From Acinetobacter sp. P8-3-8 (GTDB lineage Bacteria; Pseudomonadota; Gammaproteobacteria; Pseudomonadales; Moraxellaceae), in contig NZ_AFIE01000006.1 of NCBI RefSeq assembly GCF_000214135.1, positions 1 through 64,000 on the forward strand: 64,000 nt of DNA, given 5' to 3'. Positions within the stretch are counted from its first letter, which is position 1; every line of letters starts with the position of its first letter. A program made the position numbers and the translations under genes. Positions 54,823-64,000 of the stretch are shown here, piece after piece. Below the pieces are notes generated by a model, which saw nothing but the letters and a program-made list of their open reading frames with translations, did no database searches and had not been told where the DNA came from.

Positions 54823-55581
54823 TTAAAAATATAGGTGCTTACACGCATACATCCGATCTCGCCACATACGCTTCTGTTTTTTAAACCCATAAGAAGCATC
54901 ACGATTTTCTTTCTCTTTTCGAGAAATTCCCTGCGTTGCAACAGTGCCTAAGATATCACTGTCCAAACCTGCTGGCTTAACAAAAGGCGGCCAAACAGCT
55001 AAACCTTTACCATTTTTACTAAGCCATGTTTGGAAAAAAATATCCACGGGCATGGTCATGGTTTTACCCATTGCAATAAATTCTTCAGCACCCTTTCTAG
55101 ACCAAATTAGACCTAAGCCCCGGATCGGGAAATAATAGGCATGCCATAAAGCAAAATCATTAAATTTCATAATATCTTTAGAAAGTTTTTTCTTTTTTGC
55201 TGCTAAATTAATCAGATACCAATCTAAATTTTGATGTGTATTTAAATATTCTAAAACATCATCTACAGACTTTTTAAAATCTTCTGTTATTTTCATATCA
55301 TCTTCTAAGACAACTAAATAATCTGCATCACTTTGTAAAAACTTTTCCACACATCCGTAATGACTTAAATAACAGCCTAATTCAGAATTGAGTAAACGGC
55401 GTCCCAAAGCTTGTTGTGTTGCTTGATCATCATAATTTTCAAAAGATGACAGTTCTTTGCCACGACCATCGTATGCTGAAAAACGTTCAAACGGCCAATT
55501 CACAGCCTGTAATTGCGCAGTTGCTCTCGCAAGTCGCTCATCACTACCCTCTAAATTAATAAGATAAGTTTCAACTTTCAT
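54823..55581 (-). CDS. Family 25 glycosyltransferase (LOS biosynthesis)
   Basis: A 252-residue GT25 enzyme (beta-galactosyl/LOS-type). It begins KVETYLINLEGSDERLARA, typical of the family, and shows GCYLSHYGCVEKFLQ and VVLEDDMKI, the acidic metal-binding site. The C-terminal part has the RDRM tail. It lies 25 bases after the Stealth-family gene and 110 bases before the capsule-type gene, all on the minus strand. Likely adds a hexose to the LOS core. Confidence 0.85.
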   Translation of the reverse strand: MKVETYLINLEGSDERLARATAQLQAVNWPFERFSAYDGRGKELSSFENYDDQATQQALGRRLLNSELGCYLSHYGCVEKFLQSDADYLVVLEDDMKITEDFKKSVDDVLEYLNTHQNLDWYLINLAAKKKKLSKDIMKFNDFALWHAYYFPIRGLGLIWSRKGAEEFIAMGKTMTMPVDIFFQTWLSKNGKGLAVWPPFVKPAGLDSDILGTVATQGISRKEKENRDASYGFKKQKRMWRDRMYACKHLYF

Positions 55582-55606
55582 GCGTTACTTCCAATTACAA
55601 ACTTTA

Positions 55607-56584
55607 TTAAGATGAAGAAATTATAGAGTGAGGTAAATAACCCTGTAATTTTTCGATCATTGCGTTTCGAACCTGCTCGGCATGCTCAGAATCAAGCTGA
55701 TCAAGGCTTTGAATACAACCAAATTTAATGTTTTCATCTTTTAATTCATTTAAAAATTTGACCATACCATTGGCATTTTTTAAGTATGCAATCTTGATAT
55801 CATCACTGAGTTCGGCTTGATTGATTCTGATTTTTAAATGATTGGCTAAGCCCACAGGTAAAAATTGAAAAGCACTTCGAAAACGGTGTTGAATTTGTGC
55901 CTTTAAAATATCAGGTTGCTTTTCAAAAAAGCCACTGAACACTCTTTTATCCAATAAATGAGGGCGATGATGTATTTCATAATATTTATTAAAATCAAGC
56001 ATATCAGCGCTTAGCATTTGTGCAATCGTATATTTCGGCTGAAGTTTTTTTCCAAAATATTGATTTAACATTTGACGAAATTTAAACTTGGTTTTTACGA
56101 TGGCATTACTCTGCCAATGACCATAAATTTTGACTTGATCTGCATTTAGAAAATCTTTCAACTCAGATGTGCCATTAAAGAAAAAATCATCATTTAAATA
56201 AATAAAATAGTCAGACAACTGTGGGATTTTCCACAACATGGTTTCAATCGTCAGTGAATTAAACGTCGGTAAACATTCTTCAAATCCCTCGAACAACACA
56301 TGATGATCAATGATTTGAATTTGACCAAGCTCACAGAGATTTTCCTTTTCAAAATCATCAATAAACTCAGGTCGCTGTTGATCCGTCACGATGTAAATAT
56401 TACCGCAATATGGAACATATTTTAAAATAGAGGCAATAGAAAAATAAATTTCATCATCGCTAGCAAAACGGGTGTCGGCAACGGCATCCTGAGCAGGACA
56501 TTCACCAAGATATTGCTGTCGTTTCAACCGATGCTGTTCATCATTCCCATCAACCCAAGCAATGACAAAATCTATTTTCTGCAT
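55607..56584 (-). CDS. Stealth-family sugar-phosphate transferase
   Basis: A 325-residue protein with Stealth conserved regions in order: CR1 IDFVIAWVDGND (residues 4-15), CR2 DDEIYFSIASILKYVPY and FNSLTIETMLWKIP, IYLNDDFFF, and CR3 around HRPHLLDKRV. Stealth proteins move hexose-1-phosphate onto glycans and make capsule or cell-wall phosphosugars. An outer-core locus with such an enzyme would yield phosphodiester-linked sugar on LOS. It follows the upstream glycosyltransferase by 42 bases. Confidence 0.88.
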   Translation of the reverse strand: MQKIDFVIAWVDGNDEQHRLKRQQYLGECPAQDAVADTRFASDDEIYFSIASILKYVPYCGNIYIVTDQQRPEFIDDFEKENLCELGQIQIIDHHVLFEGFEECLPTFNSLTIETMLWKIPQLSDYFIYLNDDFFFNGTSELKDFLNADQVKIYGHWQSNAIVKTKFKFRQMLNQYFGKKLQPKYTIAQMLSADMLDFNKYYEIHHRPHLLDKRVFSGFFEKQPDILKAQIQHRFRSAFQFLPVGLANHLKIRINQAELSDDIKIAYLKNANGMVKFLNELKDENIKFGCIQSLDQLDSEHAEQVRNAMIEKLQGYLPHSIISSS

Positions 56585-56626
56585 TCCATCGTTTTCCTTC
56601 AGATCGCTTTCAATATATTTAAACCA

Positions 56627-57391
56627 CTATTGCCAAGCATCTTTAATCCATTGAGAAGGCAATACATAACGATACCATTTCCCGCCACCGCCATTGACCG
56701 CATCGGGTGGATTGATTTCACCATGAAAAATAATAATTTTGGCATTTTGTGGTTTCACAGGTGGCTTAAAATAAGCCAAAGGTACGTTCTGCAAACAATG
56801 ATACTTATAACTCTTGCACCACTCTTTCGGCCAGTAGCTTAATTTTTTCTGCTGATCAACATACCATGACAAATATTCTTGTTCATTTCTAAATTTATGC
56901 TGAATTTCAGCAAAATTCTCACGAAAATAGGAGAGAATTTTTGGCAATGAGCCTAATGTAAAGCGATAGACTGAACTATTCCCTGTGACACGCCATGGTC
57001 GTTTCCAATCATGAATAATCAGAAAATCACCAGGATGAGTGAAAAAATCATCAATATTATCAACAATTACGACATCTAGATCTAAAAATAAAGCATTGCC
57101 TTCTAAACCATATAAATTGGGTTCAAAAGTTGAAAGCTTATTCCATCCACGTTCAGGACTCCCTTCAGGTAATGCCAAAGGGGGGATCGGAAAACATTGA
57201 ACTGCCGAATCGATTCCTTCTGTACGATCAGTCAGACAAACCATTTGGAAGTCTACAGTGCTATGACGTTTCACCATGTTATACAGGCGATTAACGTATT
57301 CAGCACCATATTTCGTGCCCCATTTCATACACAAAACAATATTTTGATGTGATGTCACAGCCTTATTTTGCTGAAGACTTTCATTACTCAT
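56627..57391 (-). CDS. GT-A glycosyltransferase of the outer core
   Basis: A 254-residue soluble transferase starting MSNESLQQNKAV. A DxD-like LFLDLDVVIVDNIDDFF lies near residues 108-120, and IIIFHGEINPPDAV near the C-terminus carries a conserved His. The pattern fits a glycosyltransferase with a divalent-metal site. It is the first gene of the reverse four-gene operon. The N-terminal 15 residues are unstructured and may be extra. Substrates unknown. Confidence 0.75.
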   Translation of the reverse strand: MSNESLQQNKAVTSHQNIVLCMKWGTKYGAEYVNRLYNMVKRHSTVDFQMVCLTDRTEGIDSAVQCFPIPPLALPEGSPERGWNKLSTFEPNLYGLEGNALFLDLDVVIVDNIDDFFTHPGDFLIIHDWKRPWRVTGNSSVYRFTLGSLPKILSYFRENFAEIQHKFRNEQEYLSWYVDQQKKLSYWPKEWCKSYKYHCLQNVPLAYFKPPVKPQNAKIIIFHGEINPPDAVNGGGGKWYRYVLPSQWIKDAWQ

Positions 57392-57828
57392 AATGGTTAG
57401 ACCCTAAATGACTTCTCTCTGCGCGCTCATCAGTCTCAGATTAAGTAAATGCTATCGCTGTTGAATAGGTTGTTTTTACAATTTAGAAAATTCAAATGAT
57501 TCTAAATGTGTAAATTTCAGACCTCGCTTTAAGCTCACCAGTTTAACATAAAAGTTGATATTCAATGCGCAGTATCCCGTTAAAACGCCTCAATTTACAG
57601 TACAGCAATCGTAATCTTGAGTAGCAAGTAATAAAAAATAAATGGTGTTTTATCGCCTTAATCTGATCAAAATGTTAATCGATTTTGTTTTGAATCAACG
57701 CATGGTTTCATCCACTGTATAGATGCGTTTAAAACGACACATTGCAATCATTTTGTCATCGATCCTTCATGCGACTTAAACACACTTAATTCACATTAAA
57801 AATATGAAAATTAATAAAATATGTGTAT
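57392..57828. other. Divergent 437-base control region in the outer-core locus
   Basis: AT-rich gap between the reverse glycosyltransferase operon and forward ugd. It contains an AACGCAT/ATGCGTT inverted pair (57697-57703 and 57723-57729). No JUMPstart-like element, ORF or terminator is seen. It probably holds two divergent promoters. Confidence 0.5.
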
Positions 57829-58998
57829 ATGAAAATTGCAATTGTGGGTACAGGTTATGTCGGCTTGTCGAATGCCATGATTTTTGCACAACATCATGAA
57901 GTCATTGCTGTTGATGTGATTCCAAAAAAAATTAAACTGCTCAATCAAAAAATCTCTCCAATCCATGACCCTGAAATTTCTCATTTTTTACAAAATAAAA
58001 AATTAAATTTTAAAGCCACCTTACATCCTGACGAGGCGTATGCCTGCGCTGATTTTGTGATTATCGCAACGCCGACCGATTATGACTTAAGTACCAATTA
58101 TTTTGATACAAGTAGCGTTGAACAAGTGATTCAGGCGGTATTACACATCAACCCCAATGCTGTCATGATTGTTAAATCAACTGTTCCTGTGGGCTTTACC
58201 GAAAAAGTTAAAGCAAAATATCAAACTGAAAATATTATTTTTTCTCCTGAGTTTTTACGTGAAGGCAAAGCCTTACATGACAATCTTTATCCTTCACGAA
58301 TTATTATTGGAGAAAAGTCAGAAAGGGCCCAAGTCTTTGCCGATATGTTAATTCAAGGTGCGCTTAAAAAAGATAGCCCTGTTCTATTTACCGACGCCAC
58401 AGAAGCGGAAGCGATTAAATTATTTGCCAATACCTATTTAGCCATGCGTGTTGCATATTTTAATGAGCTAGATACCTATGCCCAAATCTATCATCTCAAT
58501 ACCAAACAAATCATTGATGGTGTTTGTCTAGACCCCAGAATCGGTAAATTTTATAATAATCCCTCGTTTGGTTATGGGGGATATTGCCTCCCTAAAGATA
58601 CTAAACAGTTACTTGCCAACTATGATCAGGTGCCAAGCAACCTGATTAAAGCCATTGTGGATGCTAACAGTACCCGCAAAGATTTTATTGCCGAATCCAT
58701 TATTCAACAAAATCCTAAAATCGTCGGCATTTATCGTTTGGTCATGAAAAGTGGCTCAGATAATTTTCGTGCTTCGGCGATTCAAGGCGTCATGAAACGT
58801 ATCAAAGCACGCGGCATAAAAGTGATTATTTATGAGCCGACATTGAGTCAAAAAAGATTTTTTAATTCAAAAGTGATTGAAGATTTAGAAAAATTCAAAC
58901 AGCGTTCAGACTTAATCCTAAGCAATAGACAATCTGAGGAACTTTCAGATGTTTGGGATAAAGTGTATACCCGTGATATTTTTGGGATAGATGACTAA
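57829..58998 (+). CDS. ugd: UDP-glucose 6-dehydrogenase (enterobacterial-type)
   Basis: It oxidises UDP-glucose to UDP-glucuronate using NAD. The Rossmann [15 protein letters not shown] is at the N-terminus, [19 protein letters not shown] and [15 protein letters not shown] (catalytic Cys) follow, and the C-terminus has [20 protein letters not shown]. Length 389 and residue order follow E. coli Ugd (388) closely, unlike the longer Ugd of Acinetobacter capsule loci. An in-frame GTG lies two codons before the ATG. It stands alone at the ilvE end of the locus, with a terminator behind. Confidence 0.9.
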   Translation: MKIAIVGTGYVGLSNAMIFAQHHEVIAVDVIPKKIKLLNQKISPIHDPEISHFLQNKKLNFKATLHPDEAYACADFVIIATPTDYDLSTNYFDTSSVEQVIQAVLHINPNAVMIVKSTVPVGFTEKVKAKYQTENIIFSPEFLREGKALHDNLYPSRIIIGEKSERAQVFADMLIQGALKKDSPVLFTDATEAEAIKLFANTYLAMRVAYFNELDTYAQIYHLNTKQIIDGVCLDPRIGKFYNNPSFGYGGYCLPKDTKQLLANYDQVPSNLIKAIVDANSTRKDFIAESIIQQNPKIVGIYRLVMKSGSDNFRASAIQGVMKRIKARGIKVIIYEPTLSQKRFFNSKVIEDLEKFKQRSDLILSNRQSEELSDVWDKVYTRDIFGIDD

Positions 58999-59020
58999 GC
59001 CCCAATAAAGTGCAAACCAT

Positions 59021-59048
59021 AAAAAAGGACTGCAATGAGTCCTTTTTT
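59021..59048. terminator. Bidirectional terminator between ugd and ilvE
   Basis: AAAAAAGGACT and AGTCCTTTTTT pair around a short loop. It closes the convergent ugd and ilvE genes. Confidence 0.9.
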
Positions 59049-59060
59049 ATGTTGATTGAC

Positions 59061-59987
59061 TTATTTTACATAAGTCAACCAATGTGCATATTTAGGGTCT
59101 TTGCCCTGAACAGCATCAAAGAATGCTTTTTGGATTTTTTCAGTAATCGGACCACGTGTACCTGAGCCGATTTCACGGTCATCATATTCACGGATTGGTG
59201 TCACTTCCGCAGCGGTACCTGTAAAGAATGCTTCATCTGCAATATAGAATTCATCACGCGTAATACGACGTTCAACCACGTCATAACCTAAATCTTTTGC
59301 AATGGTCATGACTGTTTGACGAGTAATCCCTTCTAATGCACCACCTGCTAAATCAGGTGTATGCAATACACCATCTTTGATCAAGAATACGTTCTCACCA
59401 GCGCCTTGACAGACGAAACCATTCGGATCAAGCAACATCGCTTCATCATAACCTGATTGAACTACTTCTTGATGTGCCAAAATTGATACGGTGTAGTTAC
59501 CAGATGCTTTCGCTTTACACATCGTCACGTTTGGATGATGGTGTGTAAATGATGAAGTCTTCACACGAATACCACGTGCCATTGCTTCATCGCCAAGGTA
59601 AGCACCCCAGCTCCATGCAGCGACAGTTGCATGAATTGTATTATCAGTAGCAGCGATACCTAATTTTTCAGAACCAATAAAGATAATTGGACGTAAATAG
59701 CAAGATGCCAATTTATTGTCACGTACCACATCAATTTGAGCTTGCTCAAGCGTTGCTTGGTCAAATGGAACTTTCATTTGATAAATTTTTGCAGAGTTCA
59801 ACAACCGTTTTGTATGTTCTTGAAGGCGGAAAATCGCGGTACCATTAGGCGTTTCATAAGCACGGACACCTTCAAAAACGCCCATACTATAATGTAATGT
59901 ATGAGTTAAGACGTGGACTTTAGCCTCACGCCAATCAACCATTTGTCCATCTTGCCAAATAAAACCATCACGATCAGCCAAGTTCAT
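59061..59987 (-). CDS. ilvE: Branched-chain amino acid aminotransferase
   Basis: A class IV PLP aminotransferase for Val, Leu and Ile. N-terminus MNLADRDGFIWQDGQMVDW, YSMGVFEGVRAYETPNG, the PLP lysine region CKAKASGNYTVSI, and QGAGENVFLIKDG are class IV marks. I chose ATG 59987 (308 residues) with GGAG eight bases upstream; GTG 59996 is in frame. It marks the second end of the outer-core locus and is 17 bases upstream-adjacent to the glnE stop on the same strand. Confidence 0.95.
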   Translation of the reverse strand: MNLADRDGFIWQDGQMVDWREAKVHVLTHTLHYSMGVFEGVRAYETPNGTAIFRLQEHTKRLLNSAKIYQMKVPFDQATLEQAQIDVVRDNKLASCYLRPIIFIGSEKLGIAATDNTIHATVAAWSWGAYLGDEAMARGIRVKTSSFTHHHPNVTMCKAKASGNYTVSILAHQEVVQSGYDEAMLLDPNGFVCQGAGENVFLIKDGVLHTPDLAGGALEGITRQTVMTIAKDLGYDVVERRITRDEFYIADEAFFTGTAAEVTPIREYDDREIGSGTRGPITEKIQKAFFDAVQGKDPKYAHWLTYVK

Positions 59988-60013
59988 GGCGCACACTCCA
60001 AATTTTTACACAA

Positions 60014-62764
60014 TTATTCACTTTCCACAGCGAGGGTCGCTGTTGGATCAATTAATCTTTGCCACAACTTGCAAACGACCTCTCGGGTATCTTGCCAATC
60101 TTTAGCATTGACTTGCATGTTATGATTTGCAAGTGCTAGACGATGGCTTTCGGCGCGTTCACTGAGATAAGCTTGAATCAAGGCAACTGCATCATCACTG
60201 GATAAGCGATTTGTTTTTGCAGCATCCTCTAGGATTCGTACATTGTCGGAATAATGGGCGAGATCTTGATTCGTCCCACTCCAGGCTAACACCATATACT
60301 GTGCCATAAATTCAATGTCAACGATACCACCTGCATCTTGTTTTAAATGAAAAATGCCATCTTTTTTTTGCTCTTTTGATGAACCAAGATGATCTTTCAT
60401 TTTCTGACGCATGTTTAATACTTCTAGGCGTACAGTTTCCTCTTCTCTCGGCAATGTGAGAATACGGCAACGTAATTCTTCAAATTTTGTTCTTAAAATT
60501 TGTTCACCCGCAATCGAACGTGCCCGTACAATCGCTTGATGTTCCCATAACCATGCATTTTTAAGCTGATATTGTTCAAAAGCTTTCAGGCTCGTGACCA
60601 ACAAGCCTGCTTCTCCCGAAGGACGTAGACGAGTATCAATTTCATAGACTCGACCATCTAAGGTCTGTGTGGTCATGAGTGATAAGAACTTTTGTGCAAC
60701 ACGCATTGCAAACTCAAAACCACTAATCACTTTATGACCATCTGTATCTGCTTGTTCATCCATATAATGAATAAAAACCAAATCTAAGTCTGAACCATAA
60801 CCTAACTCTATTCCACCGACCTTGCCATAACCAATGACCGCATACGCCATGTGATCCAATGAACAACGTTTTCCTTCAACATCAACAGGATAACCATGTC
60901 GTTTTACAACAGTTTGATAAGCGAGGTTGAGTGTTGCATTCACAGAAACCTCAGCAATATCTGTTAAGGCATCAGACACTTTCATTAACGGACTTTCAGC
61001 AAGTACATCACTAGCAGCAACAGTCAACACATTGGATTTTTTGAATAAACGCAAAACTCGCATTTGATCTTCAACTTGATCTATTTCAATGCGAAGTAAT
61101 TGTTGTCGTAGCGAATCCTCTAAATCTTTGCGTTTTGGCAACTCAAAATCCATCGATAAAAATTCATCGAGTAATACTGGATAATGGGTCAACTCCTCAC
61201 AAATCCACGGACTGACTGTGGCCATTTTTACCAGTCGCTGCAACGCACCTTTACTCTCTATCAGCATGACTAAGTACACTGTACGGCGCATGACAGATTC
61301 AACCAAAGGCATCAAACGCATCAACGCAATTTGTGGTTTATCTGACTGTAAAATGGCTTCAATCAAATGTGGCCAAAACTCTTTTAAACGCTGCACAGCT
61401 TTAGCAGGTAATTTTTTGATTGCATGTCCAAACCAAAACTCATGAATCAAATTCTTGGCATTGTCATCCAATATAGCGTCTAACTGCTGCTCTAATTGAC
61501 TAAAACTTTCTGTTGGTGATTCTAGACCTTTTTCTTTGATCAAATGCTCAAACTGATAAATCACCTTACTGCGCTTTTGATTCAGGTATTCAGTAAAACT
61601 ATCCCAATCATCAAATTCTAAAGTATCAATAATACGCTGACGTAACTCAGGCTCTGTTGGTAAAGACTGCGTTTGTTGATCATTCAAAGCCTGAATCGCA
61701 TGTTCAACACGGCGTAAGAATAAATATGCATCTTCAAGATCCAAAACGGATTGCTGATCTAATAAACCCACTTCACCTAAGTGTTGTAGGCTAATTAAAC
61801 ATTGACGGTCTTGTAACTCTAATTTAGATCCACCATAAATAAGCTGGAATACTTGTACAATAAATTCAACTTCACGAATTCCGCCTGCACCTAACTTAAT
61901 ATCATCAGCAATATTGCGACGTGCTACTTCACGCTCAATCATGGCTTTCATTTCACGCATTGCTTCAAAAGCGGTGTAGTCCACATACTTACGGAATACA
62001 AAAGGTCTTGTCATATCTAAGAGTTCTGCACCCTCTTTTCCGCCAGAAACAATACGTGCCTTAATCCATGCGTAACGTTCCCATTCACGTCCATGCTGAC
62101 TTAAATATTTTTCTAAAGCAGCATGACTAATCGCCAAAGCAGAGCCATCACCCCAAGGGCGTAAGCGCATATCAACACGGAATACAAAACCATCTGCTGT
62201 GATATGTTCAAGCAGATAAATGATTTTCTGTCCCCAATGGATGCAAAACTGTTGAACATCAATACATTTACGTCCATTGGTTTCACCCTGTTCATCAAAG
62301 GCGAAAATTAAGTCTATATCACTCGATAAATTCAGTTCTTGTGCGCCCAATTTCCCCATGGCAATCACAATTAAATCTTGCACTTTCCCATTATATCCAA
62401 CAGGTTCACCATGCTTTGCAAGCAATGGAATACGTGCGAAATCTTTGGCAACGTTAATACTTGCATCGGCAAAATCAGAAAGTTCACGTGTGAGTGTAAC
62501 CACATCAGTGAGTTGATTGGCATCTTGCCAAATCCAGCGAAACATCAGACGTGCACGTAAAATACGTAGCGTTTTCATCCAGCGTATTTCATCGTGAATA
62601 TTGACAAGTTCGTGATGAATCAGCTGTTGTATTTGTTCTGTGCTGAGTGATTGCTGAAATTGATCGATTGCATAATCTTGTTCTAAAGCAACTTGATGTA
62701 AACCTAATACTTGTTCTGCATACTGACTGGCATGTAATGTTTTTTGCAATTGCTCAGCATTCAT
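60014..62764 (-). CDS. glnE: Bifunctional glutamine synthetase adenylyltransferase/deadenylase
   Basis: It adds or removes AMP on glutamine synthetase to match nitrogen supply. Its 916 residues hold two nucleotidyltransferase-like domains: the first with LSSDIDLIFAFDEQGE (about 140-160) and the second with GYGSDLDLVFIHYMDEQ (about 655-675), each with a G-S-D-x-D-type metal site, and an intervening GlnD-binding region. It lies 26 bases before ilvE on the same strand, so the two are probably co-transcribed. Confidence 0.96.
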   Translation of the reverse strand: MNAEQLQKTLHASQYAEQVLGLHQVALEQDYAIDQFQQSLSTEQIQQLIHHELVNIHDEIRWMKTLRILRARLMFRWIWQDANQLTDVVTLTRELSDFADASINVAKDFARIPLLAKHGEPVGYNGKVQDLIVIAMGKLGAQELNLSSDIDLIFAFDEQGETNGRKCIDVQQFCIHWGQKIIYLLEHITADGFVFRVDMRLRPWGDGSALAISHAALEKYLSQHGREWERYAWIKARIVSGGKEGAELLDMTRPFVFRKYVDYTAFEAMREMKAMIEREVARRNIADDIKLGAGGIREVEFIVQVFQLIYGGSKLELQDRQCLISLQHLGEVGLLDQQSVLDLEDAYLFLRRVEHAIQALNDQQTQSLPTEPELRQRIIDTLEFDDWDSFTEYLNQKRSKVIYQFEHLIKEKGLESPTESFSQLEQQLDAILDDNAKNLIHEFWFGHAIKKLPAKAVQRLKEFWPHLIEAILQSDKPQIALMRLMPLVESVMRRTVYLVMLIESKGALQRLVKMATVSPWICEELTHYPVLLDEFLSMDFELPKRKDLEDSLRQQLLRIEIDQVEDQMRVLRLFKKSNVLTVAASDVLAESPLMKVSDALTDIAEVSVNATLNLAYQTVVKRHGYPVDVEGKRCSLDHMAYAVIGYGKVGGIELGYGSDLDLVFIHYMDEQADTDGHKVISGFEFAMRVAQKFLSLMTTQTLDGRVYEIDTRLRPSGEAGLLVTSLKAFEQYQLKNAWLWEHQAIVRARSIAGEQILRTKFEELRCRILTLPREEETVRLEVLNMRQKMKDHLGSSKEQKKDGIFHLKQDAGGIVDIEFMAQYMVLAWSGTNQDLAHYSDNVRILEDAAKTNRLSSDDAVALIQAYLSERAESHRLALANHNMQVNAKDWQDTREVVCKLWQRLIDPTATLAVESE

Positions 62765-62917
62765 TGGGGAAAGCTCGTACGTCTATTTTCTCAGTTTATT
62801 TATAGCAGCTTGGCTTGGCTTTAGGGGAAGATTTTGTATTTTTCTTAAAACATTAAGATCATAAAATAAACAGTTATTTTTATCTTCAAAAATATAAGCA
62901 GCTTTTTTAATTTTAAC

Positions 62918-64000
62918 TCAAGTTTGCACAACTTCATTTGAGGATAAAGTTAAATGAGGTTCTTTGGCTGTAGGCAACAATACTTTAAATATTGTCCCCT
63001 CACCTTTACTTGAGCTTACTGAAATTTCACCATGATTTAGATCAACAAAACGCTTACACAGCACTAAACCTAAGCCTGTACCTTTTTCACCCGTTGTACC
63101 TTTAAGACTCACTTTAATTTTTGGTTCAAATACTTGATCAATTTGAGATTGCGTCATCCCAAGCCCAGAGTCTTTGATCATAATTTCAATATTATTCCCC
63201 ACACTCTTGGCGGTCACACTGACTTTCCCCGTACCATCTGTATGGGTAAATTTTAAAGCATTGGACACTAAATTTTGAATAATCGAAGTCACCATATTCA
63301 TATCTGCAAAAACAGTTAAATCCGCAGGTACATCTTCAATCAGTTCAATGTTCTTTTTAACAGCTAAAGTATTTAAAACATCATAAACAATTCTGGAAGT
63401 TTGTTTTAACTTAAAATTAATCGGATGATATTCAAATCGTCCACCTTCAGCCATTGCCCAATTGAGTAAGTTTTCTAGCAAAGAATACGTAGATTGCAAC
63501 GTTTCATATAAATAATTGGCAATATTTTGCGCATTCGCATCATCCAAAGTCTCTCGCTCATTGGCAAGAACGTCTGAAAAACCGATCAGCCCATGGAAAG
63601 GTGCACGTAAATCATGCGCGATAATTTGAAAAAACTTTGTTTTACTAAAATTTAAAGCTCGTTCTTGTTCGTACAACTCATAATAGTCTTCAGATTCAAA
63701 ATTTCTTTGTAATGTTGTCGTCAAACCCGAAGTTAACTCTTTCAATAAGTCTATTTGTTTCGCTGTAAATTCTGATATTTGCTGATCAAAAAAATAGACA
63801 TGAGCTATCGATTCCTGCGTTTCAAATCGCAAGTCATAACACAACAACCGACGATGTTCGAGGCCTAAATTGGATAAATGTGCTGATAATTTTTTATAAT
63901 GTGGATGATGTTGAGTGATGGCTAAATCATTTTCAAAATAGGTCGCAAAGTTTTTCTTATTTTGTACGAATAGCGCTTTGAAATCAGATTCTTCAGATGC
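62918..64000 (-). CDS. Sensor histidine kinase, 5'-truncated at window edge
   Basis: The frame is open to the last base of the window, so the N-terminus lies outside. The visible 360 residues start in a GAF-like sensing region (about 1-130), followed by the H-box IIAHDLRAPFHGLIGFSDV, then the ATPase boxes NLVSNALKFTH, IKDSGLGMTQ and GEKGTGLGLVLCKRF, ending in LLPTAKEPH. No receiver domain is attached. Partner regulator is unknown. The 153-base gap after glnE is AT-rich and shows nothing I would call. Confidence 0.88.
   Translation of the reverse strand, partial: ASEESDFKALFVQNKKNFATYFENDLAITQHHPHYKKLSAHLSNLGLEHRRLLCYDLRFETQESIAHVYFFDQQISEFTAKQIDLLKELTSGLTTTLQRNFESEDYYELYEQERALNFSKTKFFQIIAHDLRAPFHGLIGFSDVLANERETLDDANAQNIANYLYETLQSTYSLLENLLNWAMAEGGRFEYHPINFKLKQTSRIVYDVLNTLAVKKNIELIEDVPADLTVFADMNMVTSIIQNLVSNALKFTHTDGTGKVSVTAKSVGNNIEIMIKDSGLGMTQSQIDQVFEPKIKVSLKGTTGEKGTGLGLVLCKRFVDLNHGEISVSSSKGEGTIFKVLLPTAKEPHLTLSSNEVVQT

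Noticed and set aside
1-64000. CRISPR array, prophage, integron or IS element
   Set aside because: No regularly spaced repeats, transposase, integrase or phage structural genes were seen; the only mobile-like item is the short MITE candidate.

Overview
The window reads as an ordinary chromosomal segment of an Acinetobacter species (Moraxellaceae). The OmpA porin, the BaeSR two-component system, the aspartyl-tRNA synthetase and the class IV aminotransferase IlvE match my recollection of Acinetobacter proteins. The DNA is AT-rich. The segment between aspS and ilvE sits where Acinetobacter carries its lipooligosaccharide outer-core (OC) locus. The species cannot be fixed from sequence reading alone. 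OmpA differs enough from the A. baumannii protein (shorter C-terminus, changed loops) that a non-baumannii species is likely. I saw no transposase, integrase, phage gene, CRISPR array, rRNA or tRNA.

Region by region: 0-7.7 kb holds typA, a xanthine-type permease, rsmC overlapping a LysP-like permease, a short structured transcription unit with a nine-residue micro-ORF, and rtcB. 7.7-13.6 kb holds a small C39-like cysteine peptidase, two OmpA-domain proteins (a lipoprotein and the major porin), a FimT-like pseudopilin, a thiolase, a VOC protein and a rhomboid protease. 13.6-19.2 kb is metabolic: cysI with its DUF934 partner, a GNAT enzyme, DUF1543 and trpF-trpB. 19.3-22.3 kb is a cobalamin module: a B12 riboswitch, btuB and a PduO-type adenosyltransferase. 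22.4-26.6 kb has a glycerophosphodiesterase, a fatty-acid desaturase behind a cluster of palindromes, a DHCW cupin and selO, followed by a roughly 208-bp MITE-like element.

26.9-34.7 kb is envelope-centred: an orphan beta-barrel with a large Gly/Ser-linker lipoprotein, an L,D-transpeptidase, baeR-baeS, and a lipoprotein built from an internal duplication with paired cysteines. Two nearly identical clusters of DnaA boxes lie 1.8 kb apart here. 35-45 kb contains two paralogous acyl-CoA dehydrogenases (the first with a FadR-like palindrome in its leader), PaiB, PsiE, an RcnB-like protein, a phospholipase D-like protein and a ZnuD-like zinc receptor with a Zur box. 45.3-60 kb runs from an O-antigen-ligase-like protein through aspS, an LpxL-family acyltransferase, a glycosyltransferase cluster (forward and reverse arms that converge), a Stealth-family phosphotransferase and an enterobacterial-looking ugd to ilvE. 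One cluster gene is broken by a single-base shift at an A-run. The window ends with glnE and the C-terminal part of a sensor histidine kinase.

The most interesting signals are the paired DnaA-box modules, the unusual outer-core locus with a poly-A frameshift, the micro-ORF transcript before rtcB, the barrel-lipoprotein pair, and the duplicated two-cysteine lipoprotein divergent from baeSR.
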